This document shows positions 33,754 to 45,391 of a stretch of 64,000 nucleotides of DNA, in pieces. The stretch's first letter is position 1. Each line of letters starts with the position of its first letter. The notes under the pieces are model-generated. The model did no database searches, was not told where the DNA came from, and was given only the letters and a program-made list of their open reading frames with translations. The position numbers and the translations under genes were made by a program. The stretch comes from Puccinia triticina (taxonomy: Eukaryota > Basidiomycota > Pucciniomycetes > Pucciniales > Pucciniaceae): assembly GCF_026914185.1 (NCBI RefSeq), contig NC_070562.1:5394001-5458000 (forward strand), written 5' to 3'.

Positions 33754-34520
33754 ATGGTATTGTTGTAGTTAGAGACTTACTTGCAGAGATTTTGCGTATT
33801 GCTACAACACAGAGAGTTTTCCCAAAACACATTCTTACTTGTTTGCAGAGTTTGCTATACGTGGACGGAAAGTCTGAAGCTTACGCGGACTAGACAGATC
33901 ATATCAGGCTCATGGCCAAGCGCTGAAGAGGTCTGTACGTTGTGGAAACCCAGTGCTGATAACCATTCAAACCCAGAGTTATCTTACAAAGGAGGTGCAA
34001 CACCTATTCTTATCAGGTGTCACACTTTTATCTCGACAGCGTTTAATTTTTGCAGTGAGATTCCTTGGCCAATCTGGATGATGCACTTAATCCACACTTT
34101 CAAGTAAAGCTGGCACCTACTGCCCATTGGCGGGTGCTAGACACCTGTAAGCGGGTACCCGTTGGAGTGTGCAGGTACCCGCTGGCCGGTGCGGGTGCGG
34201 GTGTGGGCATCCAGTTTGAGGGGAAATTCAGGCAGGTACCTGGGTACAAAGTGCCAGCTCTAGATATAAGGTTCTGCTTGGCTGTGTGCAAAAGCTCAAG
34301 ATACAGATGCTGGATCTACATATTTATTTGTCTATGGGTAGATAATTGTTAAAATATATTCATTATCCCCTTGTCACATTATGAATAAGCAGCAAAAGTC
34401 AATTTGAACTCGCATCATCATCAACCTAGCCCTAACCAATACTTCTGAACCCTAACCAACAATTTTCCCCGACAAACAAAACCGCTCAACCCTTGCCTCA
34501 GCCAAACTAGTATTTTCTTC
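33754..34520. other. Intergenic; small inverted-repeat element likely at 34105-34262
   Basis: TAAAGCTGGCAC at 34105 and its near complement GTGCCAGCTCTA ending 34262 enclose GGGTACCCG repeats like those at the hAT ends near 51500. No target duplication was found, so the element call is tentative. Confidence 0.4.
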
Positions 34521-34870
34521 ACGCATTTACAATATTATCAAGTGAAGAAGAGACTAGTAAGTGGAACAATACAACATTCAATCAATTCAAATAAAAACTA
34601 ACAACAACCAATGTCCCCAAACCTTCCCCTTCCTTTATCCTCACCATATCATCACACACAGATCAATCCCTCTTACGCGTCCTTCACCAAAAACCTTACT
34701 TCCCAAAAATCAAAATAAATCCTGCATCATTGCAGGTATGTTTATTCAAAAATCTTTTTCTCCGTGATAATTATATCACACCCGTTTAACCTTGTGTTCT
34801 ATTTCTGTTTCTATCTTTTTCTTCCATATATCAATATAGGTGTGTGCAGAGAGAGTGTTGTAGCAACACT
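34521..34870 (+). ncRNA. Transcribed sequence with two introns (source of spliced copy at 54143-54276)
   Basis: Two GT..AG introns are defined by comparison. 34557-34661 (GTAAGT..CACAG) and 34736-34839 (GTATGT..ATATAG) are both precisely missing from the otherwise matching sequence at 54143-54276. The middle exon is 34662-34735. No protein frame spans the exons, so the transcript is called non-coding or UTR. A truncated LTR begins 32 bp downstream at 34902, so this could be a leader carried by a retroelement. Confidence 0.7.
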
Positions 34871-34901
34871 GGAAACCAATCTGATCCAAGACAGGTATCA
34901 G

Positions 34902-35193
34902 TGTGGTACACAAAAATGTGAAAAATCAAAAGTTTTTCTCATGTACATACAGAAGGCCTCAAGATACCATCCATTGGACACCATAAATGGACTCCACGGC
35001 TAAAGTAACCCCTATTACCCACTGGAAGCATCACTAGAGCCCTGCTACACTGGAAGTTAGGCCCTTTGGACAACCTGTAGCACCCAGTCAACCACCTGTC
35101 AGGCGCCTCAATTCACCTTTCCCCGCACCATTCTATCCCCACTACGTATATTGGTTTGGATTTGTTTTTTATGTATATGACATCATGCAGCAC
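34902..35193 (+). repeat. LTR-like repeat, truncated copy 3
   Basis: TGTGGTACACAAAAATGTG through CCACTACGTATATTGG to GACATCATGCAGCAC. It matches 50666-50957 almost base for base. The rest of the LTR is missing. Confidence 0.85.
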
Positions 35194-35644
35194 AGTCCAG
35201 TTGACATGGTGATAAAAAATAGAAGGTTGAGCGTGCAAATAGTCCGCTGCGGTGCCTCTCAAGGTGCACGGAAAATAGGGTGTTGGTAGCGGCCTGGGTC
35301 GGGCTGGTCAGTACTGCATTCGAGCGATGATGCGTTATGAGTTTTGACATACCTGAATCAAAGGGAGTGAACAATTGAAGTGTTGGGACTAGAATACCGG
35401 GGTATTAGCTACAGTTTTTCTTAGTATGACCTACGGAGGCGCTGAGTGACGGCGAGGAGGGCCGGTTGGTTGGTTACTGGTGATAGGGGTCAAATCCTAC
35501 GGTTGGTTGGATGGCATGGAGGGCTTGGGAAGGGTTGAGGTGCGTTGGGATTGTGTTTGCGGGTAGATTGGTTTATTTATGCGTAGGGTAGCGGCTTGTA
35601 GTATAAAGAGGGTAGAGTATCTTTGGTCCTTCCACTGGGGCGAC
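35194..35644. other. Intergenic, nothing recognised
   Basis: No gene signature; mixed-composition DNA between the truncated LTR and repeat R-x copy 2. Confidence 0.4.
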
Positions 35645-36175
35645 CTGGGATGCTGTAATTCCAGCTACCATTGACCCCCGACCTCTCCGCTGTTGTGCTT
35701 GCGCAGTTTGAGAGGCAAAGAGTGGGCCCCCCACTGGTCCCTTGCTGCGGGCCGGGGGCCTTCACGTCCATCCCTTTTGACCCATGCGCTTGACGGGGGC
35801 TGGGGGTGAGCCTGTGGACACAGCACTTTTGCTGATGTTGGAGGGCTAGGTTGAGTTTTCTGGTTTGTTTTTTGTGTGAGATATTTTGTATTTTGTTTAG
35901 CTTTTTGTATAGGAAAAACCCTTGTATTTTTTTGGTGATTTGATGTATTTAGGCTCCGTTTGGAGCCAATATAATTCAGGTGATATATCAGTTTTTTTGC
36001 ATGACATCCTATGTGACATCTGATCAGGTCCGCCAAAACTTGATCAGATGTCACAGGTTTCCAGATTATATTGCGCAATTATATCAGCTCCAAACGGGGC
36101 CTTATAGGGGGAACCCTTGATTTTTTTTTGAGGCTCTCAGTTTTGTGTGTCTTTAATAAACTTGGATTTTGGCAA
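35645..36175. repeat. Repeat R-x copy 2, interrupted by a MITE
   Basis: Homologous to 33070-33515 (CTGTAATTCCAGCT ... CTTTAATAAACTTGG), with the 150-bp MITE at 35952-36101 inserted. Confidence 0.65.
35952..36101. mobile_element. Harbinger/Tourist-type MITE, 150 bp
   Basis: Inverted ends GGCTCCGTTTGGAGC and GCTCCAAACGGGGCC, flanked on both sides by TTA (35949-35951, 36102-36104). TIRs of the GGCC..GTTTGG type with a TTA or TAA duplication are typical of PIF/Harbinger MITEs. Confidence 0.82.
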
Positions 36176-36754
36176 AGACTGTAGTCGCCTTCGAGGTATC
36201 AACAGTTCCAGTGTTGAAATGGGCGACGCATTCAAGATGGTCAAGTTTGCTAGTGGGCAGGCTTCGATTTGAGTAGGTGATAAATCCCTCAACAAAGCTA
36301 GTATACATATGAAACAAAACGGCGGGTTTGACAGCAGTGTGCAGCGGGGCTTGACCTACATCACAAGTTAAGAGGGATCTGATATGATGAGGTTGTAAGA
36401 ACGGTAACTCAGTAATACTGTAGTCCCCACGATGAATCGGAGACGGAATTCACAGGAAGTCCGGGTTACTATGGTGATCTTCACTAGCAGGATTGTTACT
36501 CTCAGTATTGGAACGACTTCAGGACTAGGGGGAACGTTGTTCGGTACCAAATGATCAACCTTGATGGGTTGTTGATTGGCTAGAGGATCAGGAGTAGGTT
36601 GACAATGGACGACGGGGTTCTGCATCCAAGATGCGGGGTCAGCCCAACTATCATCTAAAATGACTTGGTTCGAGGATAAGTCCTGGCAAGCAAACTTGTC
36701 AGTCTTGAAGCGGTGGTATACATACAAAACAAAACAGCAGCTTAGCGGAGATCG
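36176..36754 (-). other. Possible gene fragment interrupted by the chromovirus
   Basis: On the minus strand FVLYVYHRFKTDKFACQDLS with SWADPASWMQNPVVHC, and further down FVSYVYTSFVEGFITYSNRS with KLDHLECVAHFNTGTVDTSK, read like related protein segments with a stop near 36165. Beyond the chromovirus, 47062-47260 may continue the locus. No domain was recognised and splice structure is unclear. Confidence 0.3.
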
Positions 36755-36759
36755 GAGAA

Positions 36760-38424
36760 TGTCAGCCTACGTGATGCCAAGGGTATTATCCTTCTAGCTA
36801 CACGTGGTGCAAAGCAAAAGATTAGAGTTATAAAACTCTAAGACAAGGTTATAAGGGTTAATTCCAACGTAATTGTTGGGAATTATGGCGTAAGAACAAG
36901 GCAATTTGGGCCAATTTGGGCCAATTTGACGTAATAAAATGAATATAATTAATTTTAAAGAGGGGCCTGATAAATCAGGGGTGTTTAATCCCTCTAGAAT
37001 GAAGAACTGGGGCCTGTAAACAGGTGTGGTTTAAATCCCAGAAAGAAATGGCAGAGAATCTCAAGAGAAGGGGCTTAAACTTACTAGTATAAGACCCTAG
37101 AGGCACTTGAGGTTCTTCAGGCGTGAAGTTGGGCAGTTGGAGGCGCTCAGAGGAGGTAATCTTGAGGGCAGGGTGGTTACTGGGCAGCTTCAGGGCGGAA
37201 ATTGGGGCTAAAAATCACGAAAGTAGGTATTTTACCTGGCAAATCACAGGCTAATGAGGCTGTTGAAGGCGGGTAAAATTCTAATAGGTAATGTAAAGCT
37301 GGGGAATCTCCTTTTGGGCGGAGAAAGGGCCCTTTATATAGCCTAGGCAGGCCTCCAGGGGCGCCCAGGGGACATGGGGACACTTGTGGGCGCATTCTGA
37401 GGCAATTTGGTTGCGCTAGAAGGCGCTGTGGGTCGTGGAACCTTGGGGCTTGGATACAAGGGTTGCCAAGGACCTTTTACAGAGGTTCTGCGTGATTTTA
37501 CACGTGCCTTACACGTCATGGGGGCTGGTTTGGGGGTTCTGTGACGCTCATTTCCGTGAAAATGTGCCACAGAAGGTACTAGAACTGGCTTCTGTGTACT
37601 AGTACACGTGTAAGCAGTGCTTTATACATGTTCTGGAGGCGCTTATTGATTGCTCCAGTTCATTTGACCCCTTCTACATATTTACTACAGTTGTAATTTA
37701 CGTGTAGTGAGGCTTGGGAGAAGCTGGGGCGCTTTCTAGTGTCTCCTGTGCACGCTGCAAGAGCTCTTTTCAGTCTAGAATGTTTTTATATTGAATGACG
37801 TGGTAATTACATCTTGTTTGGTGATTAATTACATGTGTACAAGCCCTATAACACATGTAATATTGTTATTGGGGCGTATTCTGGCCCATTCTTACTTATT
37901 GGTAACCTGAGCGCTTTGGTTGCGGGCTAGTTTATGCATTATGCATATATTTACACTAGGAGCGCGGGCTTGAGCTCTAGGCAACAAAGCACGTGGGCTT
38001 GGGTGCGCCACGCAACAAATAAAGCTATCTTTTGAACTGTACACAACACCTCAGTTACGTCACTGAAAATGGTTGTAAATATATGTACTTATATATATAT
38101 GTGCATACAAGTGCATCCACGCGGGGCGTGATGCACTTGCGTAAACTTTGAAGGTAGTTTACACAAGGAAGGGATAATAATTAAGGGTACATGTAAGTGA
38201 GGTACCCTAGGTTATTTTACCCGTAGAATCAGAATCTTTCATAATATTTTACTTATTAATTACACAAAGCTAAGTAATTAATTATTTATAAGTGTTTTTA
38301 ATGTTTTTTGCGTAGTTTTACATATGTAAGAGTAATAATGTCTCTTTCATATGTAAAACTACTTTTCATATTTTATTTGTATATTTTTATGTCACGGTGG
38401 CTCTGCCATAGTAGCCAGCTGACA
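36760..38424 (-). repeat. Chromovirus 3' LTR (1,665 bp)
   Basis: Matches 45392-47056 base for base except T/C near 37993/46625. Bounded by TGTCAG..CTGACA. Confidence 0.95.
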
Positions 38425-38440
38425 TTCCCTACCCCTAAGA
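38425..38440 (-). promoter_or_regulatory. Chromovirus polypurine tract
   Basis: On the minus strand CTTAGGGGTAGGGAA lies directly before the LTR start TGTCAG. Expected plus-strand primer. Confidence 0.75.
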
Positions 38441-38488
38441 TGAGTCTCTGCTCAGAAAAAGAAAGGTCTAGAAAAATTTTTGGCCATC

Positions 38489-41400
38489 TCAGGCTGATCT
38501 CTTACTTGCTCTGTAGTTTCTCAGGTGAATAGGTCCATCTGGTATATTACTTTCTGGTAGCCATTCATCTCTATCCGCGGATAAGTTTTTATATCTGACC
38601 AAGTAGAGTCTGGTGTCTTTACCTTGTATTCTTTCTTTCTTGTCCTTCAAGATTTCATGTACTCTTAACTGTCCTGAGGGTGGAGTTTCTTCTATTGGGA
38701 CAGGTTGCGGGGGGGGTAATTCTTCTTCCGGCCTGACTTTGTAAGGTTTGATCAGGCTCACAGGAAAGACAGGATGTTTCCTAGATAGTTCTTCACTAAG
38801 AATGACTTCCACTGCGTTTTTACCATGCAATTGCTTAATGGTGAATGGTCCTATGAATGGAGGCTTAAGTTTTCTGCTACCACCTAAATTATTAAAATTC
38901 ACCGTGGATAATAGAACTTTTTCTCCAATCTTGAACTCCGGTTCCTTATGGCTTTTATCCCATCTTCCTTTGTTATATTCAACAGCATCATCTACACACT
39001 TCCTGGCATGTTGGTGAGTTGAGTCCAGCATCTTTTTGAAGTCAAGAGCGGTAGGGTGCAGATGAGGTAATTTGTCATTAAGATTGTCTTTGGGCATACG
39101 TGGGATCCATCCTCTTTCTAGTACATATGGAGCTACTTTAGTAGAGGAGTGTTTGCTACTATTGTATGCAATTTCAAGGGCTGGTAATAGGCTTACCCAG
39201 TCGTGAGTGTATCCATCATGATTTTTAAATTCAAAACCAAAGGAGCAGAATCTGCGCAACATATCCTCCAGAGTCTGGATCATTCTCTCTGCTAATCCAT
39301 CCGTCTGGGGGTGATAAGCTGTAGAGAATGCCAGTTTAGTGCCTAGCATGTCGTGAAGGTTCCTCCAAAATTCTGAAGTGAATTTAGGATCTCTGTCACT
39401 AATGATAATCTTTGGAATTCCTACGTCAGCCATGATTCTATTCCAAAATAGCATAGCTACTTCCATAGCTGTGTCATCTTTGTGATTAGGGATGAATCTG
39501 GCCCTCTTGGAAAACCTGTCTACAACAACCAGGACTGAGTTGTAAGAATAGGGTCCTCCTGGGGGCAGGCCTGTAACAAAATCCATATTGACTATTTCCC
39601 ATTTCTCTGCGGGTTCTGCAATTTTCTGGAGTAATCCAAATCTTTTACCAGTCTGTTTGTTTCCTTTCTGGCACGCATCACAAGATTGGATATAATCATG
39701 TACTTGTTCTTTCCAGTCAATCCACCACGCAGTTTGTTTGATTCTTTCCACTGTTCTCTCTTCAGAGAAGTGGCCAGAGTTCACATTATCATGGCATTCC
39801 TTCAGGATGTCTTTGATTTGATCTTTATTACTTAGTACCAAAACACTAGAGTGTTTATGTCTGAAGTAAAGAAGTCCATCTAGCAACGTGAATTTTCCCA
39901 GTTTATAGTGTTGGGCTAAATTATCTGGTAAGCTAGCAATCAGTTCTGGTGGGCTATTGTCATTTCTCAAGATTTCAACCAATTTGAGGAGTTCACTGTT
40001 CTCGTCATAGCTTTTCTGGACCAAGTCATAGAAAGCATTATCTAAGTCACAGGCATGTATCCCTAAGATTGGAAAAATGTCTTCATCCTCAGGGTCATAT
40101 GCTGGATTATCTGGGTTATTTGGCAAAGCCCATCTACTTAGACCATCCGCATTCTTATGTTTGGCTCCTGCTTTATGGATTATAGTCATATGTCCTCTGT
40201 ACTGTTGTATTGCAATTTGCCATCTAAGCATATGTCTATTAGGAGTTTTCATATTCATGAGGGTCCTTACAGCGGTACAATCAGTGACTACTACGAAGTT
40301 AGAGCCCTCCAAGTAGTAATGAAGTTTTTCTAAGGCCCACACCAGTGCTAGGCATTCCATTTGACTGGCGCCATATCTCTTTTCTGAGTTTTTTATTTGT
40401 CTTGATATAAACAGAACAGGTTTTTCAACAGGTTTATCATCTATGACAAATTCTTGGTGTAATGCGGCACCCAGACCATCCAAGCAAGCATCAATGTACA
40501 ATATAAAGGGTTTATTGTAGTCTGGTTGGGACAGTACGGGGGCAGATGTAACAAGCCTTTTAAGCTCTTCATAATCTTGCACTCTGTCATATGTCATCTC
40601 AAAGATGGTGTCATTATTACATAGTGCATAAAGACTTTTACTTACATGGGCAAAGCTTGGTACATGTTGGCGGTAATAGCTGCAGAAACCTAGAAATGAC
40701 ATCATTTCTAATTTATTCTGTGGCATAGAGTTAAGTAAGACAGAAGCTACTCTGTTCTGATCAATGGCTAAGGATAGTCCGGAAACTACACGTCCCAAGG
40801 CTTTAAGTTCCCCATATCCAAAGTTACACTTTTTAATGGACATCTTTAAACCTGCTTCTATGGCCGTGGACAGCACTAGGTTAATTTTCTCCAAATGAGT
40901 TTCCCAATCATCAGAGTAAATTATAATGTCATCTATGTACACCATCATCCAACTTTGTCTGATGAAGGATCCAAATACAGAGTCCATCATCCTCTGGAAA
41001 TGTGAGGGCGCATTTTTGATACCAAAGGGCATTCTTAGGTATTCAAAGATTCCTAGGTGGCAGATAATCCTGAGGTATTTTCTGCTTTCTGGGTCTATAG
41101 GGATCTGGTGGAAACCTTTAAGCACATCCATAGTGGTGATGTACTTAGCTTTGGACAGGTTGTGCAAGGAGTGATCTATGCGGGGAATGGGATAATAGTC
41201 AGGTCTAGTGTAATTATTAAGAGCACGGAAGTCTCCAACCATTCTAGATTTCTCATTATGCCACGCAATTATTACAGGTGTTGTAACTTCAACTTGCTCA
41301 TTATGTCCTACTTTCCTTAAGACACCTAATTCCTGGAGCTCTTTGATGTGAGTTTCAAGAGCTTCTCTGGACTTGGGGCTTGAAGGATAGGGAGGCCTCC

Positions 41401-44400
41401 GTAGCTGAGGCGGATAAGGTTTGCTCACCGTGAGTTCTAGTTTCATGTCATGACCTTTAATATTACCAATGGGTTCTTCATTAGTACAAAAGGCTTCTTT
41501 GTGCTTGAAACAAGATTTCAGAACATCAAGTTTTTGATCTTCCGTCAGGATTTCACTAACAGCAGCTTGGGACAAGTACTCTTCTTTAAAAGAGTGTAAT
41601 TCCTCTTGATACTTTACGTTATTAGTATTAAGCTGGTCCAGGAGCTTAATATTAATATTGCAAATCTGGAACTTTCTTTTCCAGTCTCCACCTATGGTGT
41701 AGAATCTGTCTTTACTTTGAAATATGTCTATTCCATACATGCAGAATGTATCATTACCCAAGATCAAGTAATTACACACAGCATCTTGTAAAACAACAAA
41801 CTCCACATTTAGTCTAAGGGAGCCCTTGGAGTGCGGGAAGATTAGTGGCATAACTACTACTCCTACTGGTTTCATAGCAGAATTGCAGCTGCTGAACTTG
41901 GCTTTTGGCATGGGGAGCAAGTGATTTCCCCATTCTGGATAACAATCATCCAAGAAGGTACTACTGACACAGGAGCAGAAGGCGCCTATATCTAGCAGAG
42001 CTCTCAACTCTGAGTCACGGAACAAGACCGTGGTATAGCTGGTTTTACCCATAGTATAACTCATCCCTGCTTCAGGTTTGTTGGTTAGTAATTTGGCGTC
42101 CGAAACATGGCCAACTTTCATAGAAGAGTCCCATTTTTGAGGTAAATTGGAGTCTCCATGAATGGAATTAATGGACAATTCATCACCAATATCAGCTTGG
42201 ATTACGTGTATCCTAGGCTGGTCTTCGTCTGCAGGTTCAGTAGTAACAACCTCAAATTGAGATTGAGTATCTTCTTCACTGTCACAGTCCTCTTCTACTT
42301 CCACATTGTTAATCCTTTTGCGTGGATTAGGACATTCAGGTTTTTTGTGGCCCTTTTCCCCGCAATTGTAGCATTCAGGGATTGCAGTCCTCTTCACAGG
42401 GGGATCTCCTGTAGGAGGCTTGGGTGTTTCAGATTTGGGGAGATCTCTTTTTTCCGGAACACCATTTCTCACGTACCTTTTGTTAAGACCATTCAGTACT
42501 ACAGTTTCATGCAATATACCTATAAATTTGGCTAGGTCTACATTCATATCACTGAGTCTGCATCTCATTAAGCTCTCTATTTGTCCTCTACATTGATTAA
42601 GTAGTCTATCATTAACTTCTTCTTTAGATGGGTTGTTGTACATGCAATCTATCCTCTTTTTCTGGCGCAAGCACCATTCTGTGGCAGCTTCTTTGGTTGG
42701 GTCAAAGTAGTCTGTTTCAAAAGCTTGGCGCTTTTCAGTTCTCCAGATTCTGGTTCCCCATTCCTCTTTGATAAGCTCTTTCCATGCCTTCCAGCTTTGT
42801 TCACCTACCTCTTCTCCTTTGGTGATAAACCAATCTGCCGCCACACCCTCAAAGAGTCTAGGCATCCTGGAAATAACAGCTTCCTCATCTGCGCGGTAGG
42901 ATCTTAACATATGATCAATGGTCCTGATAAAGTTCATATGATCATACTCTCCTTTGCCGTCAAACTTGGGCCAATCTTTGATTGGAGGCATTAACTTATT
43001 TATCTCAACCATGTCAAGGGTTCTGTAAGGAGTGTTCTGGCGTGGATTATTATTCTGGGGAGGAACAGAGTTACGCATAAAGGGGTTGTTATGTCTGGGA
43101 ACCTCTGCTTGAGGAGTGTAGTGTGGTTCACACTGTTGTTTTCTCTCTTGATAAGCTTGGCTGCCATATGAGGCATTTTTGCCACGCTCCTGGGCCACTG
43201 GGGGAGGAGACTGATTATCACTAAGATAATTATTGGCACCCTTCAGATGTGGAGGAATGTCTCTCTGAGTACCATCACTGCATCTCAACTCAGGTACGGG
43301 AGCGTAATTTTCCGCAATATGGGGAATATTACAAGGGGTTTGGACTTTGATGTCAGATGTTGATTTCAAATTCTTGATTTCCGCAGAAAGCGTAGAAATC
43401 TGAGACGTAAAATTTTCAGTGAGAGCCTGAATTTTCCCATCCATGTTAGCATTGAGCTGTAAGATTAATTCCTTAATCTCAAAGTTCTCTGCTTTTTGTT
43501 TGGCAAAGTGTTCCTTTTCCAATCTGGTCACTATCTGATCAGCGGTAGAATTGAGCACGGCAGCAGAATTCCTGGAGTACTGTAAGATCTCAGACACATC
43601 ATACTTAGTGTCATGGGTGGTATTTTTGAGGCTCTCACAATCTTTTCCAATCTCAACAATAAGCTCACAATGCTTATTTGGCAACTCAAGGGGCAGTGGC
43701 CTCTCCAGTTTTTGGAGGACAGATAAAGTTCTCGAGTTAACAGCTTCTTTAATTTCTTTTAAGCTGTTATCAATACTATTTACAATAGATTTTAAATTGG
43801 TTTCGCTATTATGATCTAAAGTGGAAAGGTTGACGTTGATAGCGTCGAGGGAGTCAAAAAGAGAAGTGAGTATACCAAGATCTAATCGATGTTCTTGTAG
43901 AGATTCGCTGCGATTTGAAGGAGGTCGGTCGTTCTCTTCCACCGAGCCGGGTCGTCGAAGTTGATCGAACTCGAGCTCGAACTGCGATTCTTGCCGCCTT
44001 CTATCTTCTTGAATTTCATCACCGTCTTCTTCGGCGGGGCTGGGAAGTGGAAGTTTTTCGCTTCCCAGGGGTTCCAGCCCTTGACGAGGGCCTCGATTTC
44101 GTGGTTCTCCATGAGTTTCTGGAGGGCCTTCTGGGATTCTTGAGCCGTAGTGAGCAAAGCTCGCAGCCCGGCTGTCGCTCCGTCGTTCGCGATCGCTAGG
44201 TACTGCTTCCAAGTACTCACGTGCTCTCTGGCCCGGAGTTCGATCTGCTCCTCCTTCGAAAGGGTCTTGATTTCGGGAGTGATGGGGCGTGTGCGGATAG
44301 GAGCCAATGAGGTAGGGCAGAGCTCGTCGATCTCGTCGATCTCCATAGCGGACTCGTTCGGCTCGGTCGGACGAGGGGCGTCCTTGGATGGAGGAGGGAT

Positions 44401-44578
44401 CTCGGAGGGAGCCGGGGTAGCAGCTGGGGTAGCGGGCATCGGGTCCTTGCGGGCGATTGTGGTGACCTGCATCCTCTTGACCCGGTCTTGCAGCTCCTTT
44501 GCCGCCGCGAGCTCGCGTTGGAGGTGGGAGTGGCCCTCGTAGTTCGGGACGAGTGGACCTAGTTTTTTTGTTAACCAT
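38489..44578 (-). CDS. Chromovirus Gag-Pol polyprotein (RT, RNase H, integrase, chromodomain)
   Basis: One open frame of 2,029 codons without stops. The first ~230 codons overlap the spliced ORF1 in another phase and lie partly in its intron, so the true start is probably downstream of about 43884. Domains: coiled-coil gag with a zinc knuckle [14 protein letters not shown] (residue ~735); protease at ~860 with [10 protein letters not shown] (canonical DTG/DSG replaced by DIG); RT with [11 protein letters not shown] (~1215); RNase H with [14 protein letters not shown] (~1360); integrase HHCC ending CDACQKG (~1630); DDE at VNMDF, SDRDPKF and [13 protein letters not shown] (~1660-1765); a GPF module; and a C-terminal chromodomain ([20 protein letters not shown], ~2000) that would target integration to marked chromatin. 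Function is inferred from family. Confidence 0.92.
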   Translation of the reverse strand: MVNKKTRSTRPELRGPLPPPTRARGGKGAARPGQEDAGHHNRPQGPDARYPSCYPGSLRDPSSIQGRPSSDRAERVRYGDRRDRRALPYLIGSYPHTPHHSRNQDPFEGGADRTPGQRAREYLEAVPSDRERRSDSRAASFAHYGSRIPEGPPETHGEPRNRGPRQGLEPLGSEKLPLPSPAEEDGDEIQEDRRRQESQFELEFDQLRRPGSVEENDRPPSNRSESLQEHRLDLGILTSLFDSLDAINVNLSTLDHNSETNLKSIVNSIDNSLKEIKEAVNSRTLSVLQKLERPLPLELPNKHCELIVEIGKDCESLKNTTHDTKYDVSEILQYSRNSAAVLNSTADQIVTRLEKEHFAKQKAENFEIKELILQLNANMDGKIQALTENFTSQISTLSAEIKNLKSTSDIKVQTPCNIPHIAENYAPVPELRCSDGTQRDIPPHLKGANNYLSDNQSPPPVAQERGKNASYGSQAYQERKQQCEPHYTPQAEVPRHNNPFMRNSVPPQNNNPRQNTPYRTLDMVEINKLMPPIKDWPKFDGKGEYDHMNFIRTIDHMLRSYRADEEAVISRMPRLFEGVAADWFITKGEEVGEQSWKAWKELIKEEWGTRIWRTEKRQAFETDYFDPTKEAATEWCLRQKKRIDCMYNNPSKEEVNDRLLNQCRGQIESLMRCRLSDMNVDLAKFIGILHETVVLNGLNKRYVRNGVPEKRDLPKSETPKPPTGDPPVKRTAIPECYNCGEKGHKKPECPNPRKRINNVEVEEDCDSEEDTQSQFEVVTTEPADEDQPRIHVIQADIGDELSINSIHGDSNLPQKWDSSMKVGHVSDAKLLTNKPEAGMSYTMGKTSYTTVLFRDSELRALLDIGAFCSCVSSTFLDDCYPEWGNHLLPMPKAKFSSCNSAMKPVGVVVMPLIFPHSKGSLRLNVEFVVLQDAVCNYLILGNDTFCMYGIDIFQSKDRFYTIGGDWKRKFQICNINIKLLDQLNTNNVKYQEELHSFKEEYLSQAAVSEILTEDQKLDVLKSCFKHKEAFCTNEEPIGNIKGHDMKLELTVSKPYPPQLRRPPYPSSPKSREALETHIKELQELGVLRKVGHNEQVEVTTPVIIAWHNEKSRMVGDFRALNNYTRPDYYPIPRIDHSLHNLSKAKYITTMDVLKGFHQIPIDPESRKYLRIICHLGIFEYLRMPFGIKNAPSHFQRMMDSVFGSFIRQSWMMVYIDDIIIYSDDWETHLEKINLVLSTAIEAGLKMSIKKCNFGYGELKALGRVVSGLSLAIDQNRVASVLLNSMPQNKLEMMSFLGFCSYYRQHVPSFAHVSKSLYALCNNDTIFEMTYDRVQDYEELKRLVTSAPVLSQPDYNKPFILYIDACLDGLGAALHQEFVIDDKPVEKPVLFISRQIKNSEKRYGASQMECLALVWALEKLHYYLEGSNFVVVTDCTAVRTLMNMKTPNRHMLRWQIAIQQYRGHMTIIHKAGAKHKNADGLSRWALPNNPDNPAYDPEDEDIFPILGIHACDLDNAFYDLVQKSYDENSELLKLVEILRNDNSPPELIASLPDNLAQHYKLGKFTLLDGLLYFRHKHSSVLVLSNKDQIKDILKECHDNVNSGHFSEERTVERIKQTAWWIDWKEQVHDYIQSCDACQKGNKQTGKRFGLLQKIAEPAEKWEIVNMDFVTGLPPGGPYSYNSVLVVVDRFSKRARFIPNHKDDTAMEVAMLFWNRIMADVGIPKIIISDRDPKFTSEFWRNLHDMLGTKLAFSTAYHPQTDGLAERMIQTLEDMLRRFCSFGFEFKNHDGYTHDWVSLLPALEIAYNSSKHSSTKVAPYVLERGWIPRMPKDNLNDKLPHLHPTALDFKKMLDSTHQHARKCVDDAVEYNKGRWDKSHKEPEFKIGEKVLLSTVNFNNLGGSRKLKPPFIGPFTIKQLHGKNAVEVILSEELSRKHPVFPVSLIKPYKVRPEEELPPPQPVPIEETPPSGQLRVHEILKDKKERIQGKDTRLYLVRYKNLSADRDEWLPESNIPDGPIHLRNYRASKRSA

Positions 44579-45072
44579 GATCAGCGAACGTGTTCGATTT
44601 AGTTTGTAGGAAGGTGAGTTAGGAGCTTACCGGTGGGAGTTTTGTCAGCGGTTGAAGCTGTCGGGGCGGGAGTCGGGTTATCGACAGTAGTCTCGGCGGC
44701 TATGCTAGCAGACACTGTAGGGTAGATGAGATTAGATGGTGAGATCAGCTTCGAGTAAATAAGTTGATCGGGAAAATTGAGAGCTGTAGAAAAAAGGAAC
44801 TTACTTTTGGCGCGGTATTCGGCGTCGTAGAAAGCTTTCTTTTTAGCTTTGGCTTCTCGGCGGTATCGTTGGATTTTGAGGAGGGTGTCTAGGTCCTCTT
44901 CTTCGCGGATATGGGCGTGGTAGGCGGCGAGGATGATTTGTTCCTCGGGGGTGAGCTGTTCCCACGGGGTGGGTTGGTAGTCGCGGAGTTCGGCTTCTTT
45001 GCGCAGGCGCAGCAGTTTCAGATAATACTGAATTAATTCGGCGTTTTCCTGCAAATTCACTGGAAAAAACAC
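43882..45072 (-). CDS. Chromovirus ORF1, spliced, about 340 aa, overlapping gag-pol
   Basis: Exons 45072(or upstream)-44805, 44714-44631 and 44558-43882. The introns 44804-44715 (GTAAGT..CTACAG) and 44630-44559 (GTAAGC..AACTAG) preserve frame. The protein starts with a charged helical segment ([20 protein letters not shown], then [20 protein letters not shown]), followed by a Pro/Thr/Ala-rich linker, an acidic patch ([15 protein letters not shown]) and a C-terminal region ([15 protein letters not shown] .. [14 protein letters not shown]). The stop is TAG at 43882. The first codon at 45072 is GTG, so the real start may lie in an upstream exon. It overlaps the 2,029-codon frame by about 690 nt in a different phase. 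Role unknown; possibly the authentic first Gag part or a regulatory protein. Confidence 0.65.
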
Positions 45073-45373
45073 GCTACAAAAGTCAGAAATTAGACTTAAA
45101 ATTTTGTTTATATATTTTTGTAATTTTAGATGAATTTTGATGAAGAAAATGACGAACTTGGATGAATTTTTAGGTTTTTTGGTTTGGTTTTGGCGTAGAA
45201 GGTAGAAAAAAAGGTGATTTTTGTCAGTTTTAATGTTTTTAAAGGCGTAAAAAATTCAGAGAGTAGTGAGAATATTTTTAGGTATTTTTTTTAGAGTATA
45301 TTTTGGAAATTTTTGACGTAAAAAATTAAGATTTATAAGGGCTCTTTCTTTCAAATGAATTTGAAGGAAATTT
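45073..45373 (-). other. Chromovirus leader
   Basis: AT-rich untranslated leader between the primer-binding site and ORF1. It may hold an upstream exon for ORF1. Confidence 0.5.
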
Positions 45374-45389
45374 CCCGGCCAGACCCCCA
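45374..45389 (-). promoter_or_regulatory. Chromovirus primer-binding site
   Basis: The minus strand reads TGGGGGTCTGGCCGGG, two bases after the 5' LTR end. It differs by one base from the site at 9969-9984. The complementary tRNA 3' end would be CCCGGCCAGACCCCCA; the tRNA was not identified. Confidence 0.65.
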
Positions 45390-45391
45390 AT

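Noticed and set aside
43890..44578. First ~230 codons of the long chromovirus frame as genuine Gag
   Set aside because: Arg/Pro-rich composition, start inside an ORF1 intron and full overlap with ORF1 suggest a chance extension; kept only as part of the open frame.
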